A DNA stretch of 64,000 nucleotides from Sporosarcina beigongshangi (GTDB taxonomy: Bacteria > Actinomycetota > Actinomycetes > Actinomycetales > Micrococcaceae): NCBI RefSeq assembly GCF_016820535.1, contig NZ_JADHDY010000018.1:45205-109204 (forward strand). Direction: 5' to 3'. Positions 58,201 to 64,000 of the stretch are shown here, piece after piece (the stretch's first letter is position 1; every line of letters starts with the position of its first letter). The notes under the pieces were generated by a model that searched no databases, was not told the origin of the DNA, and saw nothing but the letters and a program-made list of their open reading frames with translations. The position numbers and the translations under genes were made by a program.

Positions 58201-58695
58201 TTGATTATTGAAGCCATCCTTGGCAACAAGTTTGACCCCGCAACAGAAACATTCAACCCCGCCAACCTGGCGCAGCTGCACGAGGAACGCGTGGTGCTGC
58301 CCTCGGCACTGCTGGTCAAGCGCATCCAGCGTGTCACCACGGACCACGGCCGCGAGCTCGGCATCCGCCTGGCCGGGGACAACACGCCGGACCTGCGCGA
58401 CGGCGACGTCCTCTACGTCGACGGCAAGGACGCCATCGTCATCTCCGTCGAGCACAGCGACGTCCTGGTCATCGCCCCTGAATCCGTCCAGGAGATGGGC
58501 ATCGTGGCGCACAACCTCGGCAACCGGCACATGCAGGCCCAATTCTTCGGCGAGGACAGCGAATACGGCGCCCAGGTCATGGTGCTCGCCTACGACCACA
58601 CGGTGGAGGACTACCTCAGGCACGTTGGTGTCCCGTATTCCCGGCAGGAACGCGTCATGCCCGTGCCGTTTCGCCACGCAGAACACACGCACTGA
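58201..58695 (+). CDS. ureE: Urease accessory protein UreE
   Basis: A 164-residue nickel metallochaperone: IQRVTTDHGRELGIRLA, DVLYVDGKDAIVISV, LGNRHMQAQFFGEDS (with the nickel His) and a C-terminal HAEHTH. The start is TTG at 58201, supported by AGGAG just upstream and by MIIEAILGN conservation; no ATG would fit. It passes Ni2+ to UreG for insertion into UreC. Confidence 0.95.
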   Translation: MIIEAILGNKFDPATETFNPANLAQLHEERVVLPSALLVKRIQRVTTDHGRELGIRLAGDNTPDLRDGDVLYVDGKDAIVISVEHSDVLVIAPESVQEMGIVAHNLGNRHMQAQFFGEDSEYGAQVMVLAYDHTVEDYLRHVGVPYSRQERVMPVPFRHAEHTH

Positions 58696-58696
58696 C

Positions 58697-59383
58697 ATGG
58701 CGGCCGCACCGGGTTACCTCCTGCCGCTGCTGCAGCTGGGCGATTCGGCACTGCCCACCGGGGCGTTCAGCCACTCCCTCGGCATGGAAACGCACCTGAA
58801 CCAGGGGATCATCCACGACGAAGACAGTTTCGCGAACTGGCTGACCCAGTTCATCCGCATCCAGCTCGTCCACTCGGACGGGCTCGCCATCCGCTTCGCC
58901 CACGAGGCGGAAACCCCGGCGGAACTCCACCGTGTCGACCGGGAACTGCACGCAGCCGCCCTGCCCCGGGAAATCAGGGAGGCCGGGGTCAAGATGGGCG
59001 CACGCATGCTCGACATTGCAGGCTCCGTCTTCCCCTGTGCTGAACTTGAGGAATATGCGACGGCGGTTGCCTCCGGGGAATGCTCGGGCCACCCTGCGCT
59101 GGCCTTCGCGATCGCCGGAAAGAACCTGGGCGTGCCGTTGGGGGAACTGCTGGCCACGTACTTGTTTTCCACCGTCACGTCGCTGACGCAGAATGCGATC
59201 CGGGGCATACCGCTTGGCCAGAACGCGGGCCAGCGGGTCCTTGCCGCCGCCCACCGGGAGGTGAGGGACGCCGTCGCGCTTGTCCAGGAGCTGGGACGCG
59301 AGGACTTCGGCATCACGGCCCCCGGGCTGGAAATCGCCCAAATGCAGCACGAGCGCCAGCGGGCAAGGATGTTCATGTCATGA
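58697..59383 (+). CDS. ureF: Urease accessory protein UreF
   Basis: A 228-residue helical accessory protein: LLPLLQLGDSALPTGAFSHSLGMET in pieces, VTSLTQNAIRGIPLGQNAGQR in pieces. UreF bridges UreD and UreG on the apo-urease and acts in GTPase-dependent nickel delivery. It begins 1 nt after the ureE stop. A 159-bp gap with a 32-bp repeat array separates it from ureG, interrupting the otherwise tight operon. Confidence 0.94.
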   Translation: MAAAPGYLLPLLQLGDSALPTGAFSHSLGMETHLNQGIIHDEDSFANWLTQFIRIQLVHSDGLAIRFAHEAETPAELHRVDRELHAAALPREIREAGVKMGARMLDIAGSVFPCAELEEYATAVASGECSGHPALAFAIAGKNLGVPLGELLATYLFSTVTSLTQNAIRGIPLGQNAGQRVLAAAHREVRDAVALVQELGREDFGITAPGLEIAQMQHERQRARMFMS

Positions 59384-59412
59384 CCCGCCACCTCCGAGCC
59401 CACACCGTCCCA

Positions 59413-59499
59413 ACGCCGCATCAGATAAGCCGCCATTTTCCCCGACGCGGCATCAGATAAGTCGCTGTTTTGGCGAACGCCGCATCACATTTGCCGGCA
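59413..59499. repeat. Tandem 32-bp repeat between ureF and ureG
   Basis: Three units start at 59413, 59445 and 59477, each beginning ACGC(C/G)GCATCA; the first two share GCATCAGATAAG and a TTTT-containing second half, and the third is partial. The period is exactly 32 bp, as in the array at 8918, but the sequence differs. The units have no spacers. Confidence 0.75.
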
Positions 59500-59542
59500 G
59501 CACGGAACCGGGGACCACAAACCCAGATAGAAGGAGCACAAC

Positions 59543-60157
59543 ATGAAACCGATCAGGATTGGCATTGGCGGGCCCGTCGGCGCCGGCAAGACGCAGCTCG
59601 TGGAGCGACTGACCCGGGCACTTGACGGGGAGGTCTCCAGCGCGGCGATCACGAACGACATCTACACGATCGAGGACGCGAAGATCCTGGCCGCCAACGG
59701 AGTGCTGCCGCTGGATAGGATCATCGGGATCGAGACCGGCGGCTGCCCGCACACCGCCATCCGCGAGGACACGTCCATGAACTCCGCCGCGGTGGCGGAG
59801 CTGGAGGCGCGGCACCCGGACCTGCAGGTGATTTTCATCGAGTCCGGCGGCGACAACCTCTCGGCCACGTTCAGTCCCGAGTTGGTGGATTTCTCCATCT
59901 ACATCATTGACGTGGCGCAGGGGGAGAAGATCCCGCGCAAGGCCGGGCAGGGCATGATCAAGTCCGACCTGTTCGTCATCAACAAGACGGACCTGGCCCC
60001 GTACGTGGGTGCGGACCTGTCCGTCATGGAGGCGGACACGCTGGAATTCCGCGGCAACAAGCCGTACTGTTTCACGAACCTGAAGACGGACGACGGCCTG
60101 GAACACGTCATCAACTGGCTCAAGCGCGACGTGCTCATGCTTGACCTGGCGAACTAG
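59543..60157 (+). CDS. ureG: Urease accessory GTPase UreG
   Basis: A 204-residue SIMIBI GTPase: P-loop GPVGAGKT (residues 10-17), [13 protein letters not shown], the nickel-binding [15 protein letters not shown] (Cys-Pro-His), [19 protein letters not shown] and base-recognition NKTDLAP. It carries nickel and drives transfer into urease with GTP. It lies 8 nt before ureD. AAGGAG precedes the ATG. Confidence 0.97.
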   Translation: MKPIRIGIGGPVGAGKTQLVERLTRALDGEVSSAAITNDIYTIEDAKILAANGVLPLDRIIGIETGGCPHTAIREDTSMNSAAVAELEARHPDLQVIFIESGGDNLSATFSPELVDFSIYIIDVAQGEKIPRKAGQGMIKSDLFVINKTDLAPYVGADLSVMEADTLEFRGNKPYCFTNLKTDDGLEHVINWLKRDVLMLDLAN

Positions 60158-60165
60158 GGGCACCG

Positions 60166-61038
60166 GTGGCTGAGCTTGTCGAGACCCGCAGCGTCGGCCG
60201 GCTCGCCGCGCGTGCGAAGTGGGCCGGAACCCTTTCCCTGGACATAGACCGGCGCGGGGGCAAGTCCATTGCGGTGCGCCAATTCCACGACGGCGCCCTG
60301 CGGATCCTGCGCCCGCACTACCTCGATGAATCCGGCCAGGTTTGCTACGTCATCGTCAACCCCGGCGGGGCATACCTGGGCGGGGACAAATACCTGATCG
60401 AGGTTGCCGTCGCCGACAACGCGGACCTGCTCCTGACCACGCAGTCCGCCACAAAGGTCTACCGCACGCCGCAGGACCGGGCCGGCCAGCACATGCAGGT
60501 CCACCTCGGGCGGGGCGCCCGGCTCGAGCTGCTGCCGGACCCCCTCATCGCGTACCGCGAGGCCAGCTACGAACAGGTGTGCTGCGTGGACATGGACCCC
60601 ACGGCGTCGCTGGTCATGGCCGAGGTGGTCACGCCCGGCTGGTCGCCCGACGGCGGACTGTTCCGCTACGACGAGATCCGCATGCGCAACGAAATCTCCA
60701 TCGGCGGCCGGCTCACGGTCCTGGACAACCTGCTTATCCGCCCCGGCACCGGCTCGCCCGTGGACAGCAGCAACTTCATGTCTCACTACACCCACCTGGG
60801 CTCGCTGCTCGCGGTGGATCCGCGGGTGGACCAGGCGCTGGTGGATGAACTCCACGCCCTGCTGGGCCCCATGAACGACGGCGGCCAGCTGGGACTGACG
60901 CTGTTGGACGGGCCGGGGCTGGCGTTGCGGGCCCTGGCCCACTCAACCGAACGATTGAATGAAATGCTGGCTGCCGCCGTCGACCTTCTCCGGAAGCGCT
61001 GGCACGGCCAGGAACCATTGAACTTAAGGAAATACTAA
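60166..61038 (+). CDS. ureD: Urease accessory protein UreD
   Basis: A 290-residue UreD/UreH-family protein (LSLDIDRRGGKSIAV, CYVIVNPGGAYLGGDKYLIEV in pieces, TTQSATKVYRTP, YDEIRMRNEISIGGRLTVLDNL in pieces). It forms the scaffold that contacts UreC and lets nickel pass from UreG. GTG 60166 is the start. It stops directly before the nickel permease gene, so translation is likely coupled. Confidence 0.94.
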   Translation: MAELVETRSVGRLAARAKWAGTLSLDIDRRGGKSIAVRQFHDGALRILRPHYLDESGQVCYVIVNPGGAYLGGDKYLIEVAVADNADLLLTTQSATKVYRTPQDRAGQHMQVHLGRGARLELLPDPLIAYREASYEQVCCVDMDPTASLVMAEVVTPGWSPDGGLFRYDEIRMRNEISIGGRLTVLDNLLIRPGTGSPVDSSNFMSHYTHLGSLLAVDPRVDQALVDELHALLGPMNDGGQLGLTLLDGPGLALRALAHSTERLNEMLAAAVDLLRKRWHGQEPLNLRKY

Positions 61039-62088
61039 ATGACTGCCCTTGCCCGCCTTGGATATCTGGAACGTGAAAAGCTTCCGGTCGCCCGAAGGAT
61101 GGGTGCCACGTTCCTGGCGGTGGCCTTGCTGCACCTGGCCGTGGCCGGACTCATGGCCTATTCCTTCCTCGCCGACGTGCACCCGCTGGCGGTTGGCCTG
61201 CTCATCACCGCCTACCTCGCCGGGGTGAAGCACAGCTACGACTGGGACCACATTGCGGCGATCGACAATTCCAGCCGCAAGTTCGCCGCGCAGGGCCGCT
61301 CGCCCGTCAGCGTTGGCTTTGCGTTCAGCATGGGGCACAGCTCCGTGGTGCTGCTGGCCGGAATCCTGGTGGTCAGCGGCGCCGGAATCATGGGCGCAGT
61401 GCTGGATGAGGGCTCGGCGGCAAACATGGCGCTGGCGGTGTTTGGGGCAAGCGTGTCGGCACTGTTCCTGCTCGCGATCGGCCTGTTCAACGGCTCCGCC
61501 TTCCTGAAGGCCAACGTGCTGTTCCGCCGCGTTCGCGGGGGAGGGGCAGTGCACGACGACGAGCTGGCGCCGACCGGCATGGTCGCCAGGCTCATGGACA
61601 GGCCGCTGTCCAAGGTGAAGCGGCCGCGCGACATTTACGTGCTGGGGTTCCTGTTCGGGCTGGGCTTCGACACCGCCTCGACCATTGCGTTCCTGCTGTT
61701 GACGGCGTCGGCCGCGCTGGCCGGCATCTCGGCCGCCGCGCTGCTGGCCCTGCCGTTGGCGTTCACCGCCGCGATGACGCTGTGCGACACCGCCAACGGC
61801 ATGGCCATGATGAAGATGTACCGTTCCGCCGTCATGAACCCAGCACGGCGAATCGGTTTCAACATGGTGGTCACGGGACTATCGGCGACGTCGGCCCTGT
61901 TCATCTCCGGGCTGACCATGGCCGCGATCCTGCATGACACGCTTGGCCTGACGGATCCTGTCACCACGTGGCTGGCCACCCTTGATTTGGGCCATGCCGG
62001 GCTTCTCCTGGTGGGCTTGTTCCTCTTGGTGTGGGGGATTGCGGCCGCGGGCTGGCGCCGGGACCGGCAGCGCGGCCCCGCCATGTGA
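61039..62088 (+). CDS. HoxN/NixA-family nickel permease
   Basis: A 349-residue NiCoT transporter: eight hydrophobic segments and the family signature HSYDWDH (HX4DH, residues 65-71) followed by IAAIDN, plus GFAFSMGHSSVV and LFGLGFDTASTIAFLLL. It imports Ni2+ (possibly Co2+) with high affinity across the membrane, supplying the urease encoded upstream. It starts on the base after the ureD stop, confirming operon membership. Confidence 0.94.
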   Translation: MTALARLGYLEREKLPVARRMGATFLAVALLHLAVAGLMAYSFLADVHPLAVGLLITAYLAGVKHSYDWDHIAAIDNSSRKFAAQGRSPVSVGFAFSMGHSSVVLLAGILVVSGAGIMGAVLDEGSAANMALAVFGASVSALFLLAIGLFNGSAFLKANVLFRRVRGGGAVHDDELAPTGMVARLMDRPLSKVKRPRDIYVLGFLFGLGFDTASTIAFLLLTASAALAGISAAALLALPLAFTAAMTLCDTANGMAMMKMYRSAVMNPARRIGFNMVVTGLSATSALFISGLTMAAILHDTLGLTDPVTTWLATLDLGHAGLLLVGLFLLVWGIAAAGWRRDRQRGPAM

Positions 62089-62210
62089 GATGCCGCATAT
62101 ATGGGAGCTGTCCAGTCGCTTGCGGATTAATTGGGACTAGGCTTGTTGTTTGAAATTATCCCCGGTGATGGATGAACTTTGCCGGGACATGCAACGAAGA
62201 AGTTAGGCCC

Positions 62211-62582
62211 ATGAAGAAACTCATTTCCCTGTCTGTCGCCGCCATCTTGCTTGCCGGACTGTCGGCCTGTGGTTCAGACTCCGCTGCGACCCCGGGTGAT
62301 GCCTCCAGCACCACGGCAGCAGCAGTCCAGGAAGAACGCGCCGTTCCCGACGTGGTTGGCATGACGTACGACAAGGCGTACAACGCGCTTGTCAGCGAAG
62401 ACTTCTTCGCCAAGCTGGTAGATGAAAATGGCGACGAGTGGATCACCGGCAACCCCTGGGCTGACGTCACAGTCAAATCAACGGATCCGGCCCCCGGCAC
62501 CCTGTCCGACGCCTCCTATGTGAACGTGACCCTCACCGTGACGCAGGACGAATACGCGAAGCAGACCGAGGCCGCCAAGTAG
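62211..62582 (+). CDS. PASTA-domain lipoprotein
   Basis: A 123-residue secreted protein: signal peptide with lipobox LSAC (Cys20), a short Thr/Ala-rich linker, then one PASTA domain (VPDVVGMTYDKAYNALVSED and the DPAPGTL motif). PASTA domains bind peptidoglycan fragments or beta-lactams in larger proteins; single-domain lipoproteins of this kind are common in actinobacteria and of unknown role. It is monocistronic and followed by a strong terminator. Confidence 0.87.
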   Translation: MKKLISLSVAAILLAGLSACGSDSAATPGDASSTTAAAVQEERAVPDVVGMTYDKAYNALVSEDFFAKLVDENGDEWITGNPWADVTVKSTDPAPGTLSDASYVNVTLTVTQDEYAKQTEAAK

Positions 62583-62600
62583 GCTGCCCCCGTACCATTC

Positions 62601-62658
62601 CACCGGCGCTGCCGCGGACCCAACAGTGAAAACTGCCGCGGCGGTGCCGGTGTTTTTT
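62601..62658 (+). terminator. Strong Rho-independent terminator
   Basis: A 17-bp stem (62601-62617 with 62636-62652, two G-U pairs, 18-nt loop) is followed directly by six T (62653-62658). It ends the PASTA lipoprotein gene. Confidence 0.92.
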
Positions 62659-62712
62659 GTGCGTTCGGCACGATCCGCGCGCCTCGTCCCCCGTCCCAAA
62701 CCAGAACCCGGC

Positions 62713-62734
62713 TTGACCCTGCCCCCAAGGTCAA
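62713..62734. promoter_or_regulatory. MerR-type operator in a long-spacer promoter
   Basis: TTGACC and GGTCAA form a perfect dyad with a 10-nt centre. TTGACC also serves as a -35-like element, with a TAGGCT -10-like element about 20 nt after it; this long spacer is typical of MerR-controlled promoters. AGGAGG then precedes the ATG at 62762. It implies autoregulation. Confidence 0.7.
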
Positions 62735-62761
62735 CGTTTAGGCTGGCACCAGGAGGCAAAA

Positions 62762-63709
62762 ATGCGCATCGGTGAACTCGCCGCAAAATCAGCAACAACC
62801 GTCAAGGCGGTACGGTACTACGAGCAGCTGGGCCTCGTCGCTCCCGGACGGCACGCCAACGGGTACCGACACTACTCGGAGCACGACCTCAGAATCGTCC
62901 GGGAAATCCGCGAACTCTCCGAGCACGGCATCACGCCTGCCAAGGTGAAGCCTTTCATCGAGTGCCTCGACGCCGGCCACCACCACAGCGACGAATGCCC
63001 GGCATCACTGGCAGCCTACCGCGACAGCATCGCCGAGCTTGACCGGGCCATCTTCTCCCTCACTGCCCGCAGAAAACTGCTCGCCGCTAGGCTGCAACAG
63101 GGCGCCGCCCGCACATTCACCAAGGAGCCAACCATGACCGACTACTCAACAACCCTGCCCGAGAACCTCCCCATTCCCGAGGACGACGGCGCCGCAGCCC
63201 ACCTTCCGAGCCTGGCCATGCCCGACCTGGTCCTTGAGGCCACCGACGGTGCGCGCATCAACCTCGCCGAACTCGGGCGCGGGCGAAGCATCATCTACCT
63301 ATACCCGCTGACCGGACTGCCCGGCACAGACCTGCCCGACGGCTGGGACAACATCCCCGGCGCCCGCGGCTGCAGCACCGAGGCCTGCGACTTCCGCGAC
63401 CATTTCGCCCAGCTCCGGGAGGCCGGCGTCGAACATGTCCACGGGCTCTCCAGCCAGGACCCCGCCTACCAGGGCGAAGTGACAGCGCGGCTCGGCCTGC
63501 CCTTCACCATGCTCTCCGACACTGGATTCGAACTGGCCGACGCGCTCACACTGCCCACGTTCACCGCGCCCGGCCACCCGCGCCTTTACTCACGCCTGAC
63601 CCTCGTGGTCACCGCCGGCGTGATCGAGCATGCCTTCTACCCGATCTTCCCGCCCAACACCCACGCGCAGCAGGTCCTCGCCTGGCTCAAGGAAAACCCC
63701 GCCATCTGA
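62762..63709 (+). CDS. MerR regulator fused to a redoxin domain
   Basis: A 315-residue fusion. Residues 1-118 are a MerR-family DNA-binding domain (MRIGELAAKSATTVKAVRYYEQLGLV in pieces, GYRHYSEHDLRIVREIREL, dimer helix). Residues ~125-315 are an AhpC/TSA-like redoxin domain (LPSLAMPDLVLEATDGARINLAEL in pieces; GARGCSTEACDFRDHFAQL with two Cys five apart). The redox half may sense or detoxify peroxide or thiol stress and change the activity of the DNA-binding half. An ATG at 63134 with AAGGAG six nt upstream could also produce the redoxin alone from the same frame. The fusion is intact, with a MerR-type operator just upstream. Confidence 0.9.
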   Translation: MRIGELAAKSATTVKAVRYYEQLGLVAPGRHANGYRHYSEHDLRIVREIRELSEHGITPAKVKPFIECLDAGHHHSDECPASLAAYRDSIAELDRAIFSLTARRKLLAARLQQGAARTFTKEPTMTDYSTTLPENLPIPEDDGAAAHLPSLAMPDLVLEATDGARINLAELGRGRSIIYLYPLTGLPGTDLPDGWDNIPGARGCSTEACDFRDHFAQLREAGVEHVHGLSSQDPAYQGEVTARLGLPFTMLSDTGFELADALTLPTFTAPGHPRLYSRLTLVVTAGVIEHAFYPIFPPNTHAQQVLAWLKENPAI

Positions 63710-63718
63710 CAGCGCAGC

Positions 63719-64000
63719 CTACCGCCCTGCCGCGACCAGTCCGGTCTCGTAGGCGTACACCACGGCCTGGGTCCGGTCGCGCAGTCCGAGCTTGGACAGC
63801 AGGCGGTTCACGTGGGTCTTGACCGTGGAAACCTCGACCACCAACTGGCCGGCGATCTCCGTGTTGCTCAAGCCGCGGGCCAGGTGCTGCAGCACCTCCA
63901 CCTCCCGGGAGGTCAGCCCGGCCGGGGGGGTGTCCCTATGTTTTTCGTCAAGGGTTTGGAAGGGTTTTCTTCGATTTTTTGACCCACTGATTTTGGGCAG
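63719..64000 (-). CDS. LuxR-type response regulator C-terminal part (partial)
   Basis: The last ~70 residues are a GerE/LuxR helix-turn-helix ([44 protein letters not shown] in pieces, [14 protein letters not shown]) typical of NarL/LiaR-type response regulators. Similarity begins at about 63928. From there to the window edge the frame remains open but reads as an unusual, basic segment in sequence of much lower GC content. The upstream part of the gene is outside the window or has been replaced by an insertion, so the receiver domain cannot be confirmed. Confidence 0.6.
   Translation of the reverse strand: MPKISGSKNRRKPFQTLDEKHRDTPPAGLTSREVEVLQHLARGLSNTEIAGQLVVEVSTVKTHVNRLLSKLGLRDRTQAVVYAYETGLVAAGR

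Noticed and set aside
56261..58201. Long minus-strand frame opposite ureC
   Set aside because: Shadow of the highly conserved urease alpha subunit; Val/Asp/His-rich with no motif.

Overview
The window is high-GC DNA with short intergenic gaps, many 4-base ATGA/GTGA gene overlaps and GTG starts. Gene content (form II cox-type hydroxylase, IdeR/DmdR-type iron boxes, catecholate NRPS locus, urease) points to an actinobacterium, most likely Arthrobacter or a relative in the Micrococcaceae. This is inferred from gene content and style, not from a marker gene. No rRNA, tRNA or CRISPR array was seen.

Layout. 1-4034: end of a DGPF/YCII protein, an ECF42-type sigma factor, and a BCCT osmolyte transporter. 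4064-7884: a heterodimeric ABC exporter. 8118-9063: an FBP-domain protein, then a gene-poor stretch with 32-bp and 10-bp tandem repeats. 9075-16902 (minus): a complete cox-like molybdenum hydroxylase operon (coxD, coxE, xdhC, coxS, coxL, coxM, coxG). 16940-18525 (minus): a retron-like reverse transcriptase whose 5' end overlaps a 171-nt segment enclosed by a 21-bp paired stem, a candidate msr-msd RNA. 18637-23093 (minus): a LacI regulator, beta-phosphoglucomutase and GH65 phosphorylase operon with a palindromic operator. 23145-27390: a MobA-like nucleotidyltransferase, DUF503, ArfB, a VOC protein, a 34-aa membrane peptide, an AI-2E-type permease and an ABM-domain protein. 27391-30390: an inverted repeat, an SRPBCC remnant, a sugar isomerase, and an MFS gene broken by an 11-bp tandem duplication. 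30446-31942: a MocR regulator.

31954-54064 is a catecholate siderophore locus. A divergent iron-regulated region with two IdeR-type boxes separates the import/release operon (two FecCD permeases, ATPase, Fes esterase; minus) from the synthesis operon (dhbA, dhbC, dhbE, dhbB, mbtH, a two-module NRPS, siderophore-interacting protein, MFS exporter, PPTase; plus). A third, near-consensus box precedes the binding lipoprotein. The NRPS reads C-A-T-E-C-A-T-TE. Its second A domain carries the exact EntF serine code, and the first carries an acidic-pocket code suggesting a basic amino acid. The predicted product is therefore a DHB-D-(Lys/Arg/Orn)-L-Ser oligoester of the chrysobactin/vanchrobactin class.

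54226-62088: a CPA2 antiporter, then ureABCEF-(32-bp repeats)-ureGD and a NixA-type nickel permease. 62211-64000: a PASTA lipoprotein with a strong terminator, a MerR-redoxin fusion with an internal translation start and a MerR-type operator, and a LuxR-type C-terminal fragment running into a low-GC window edge.
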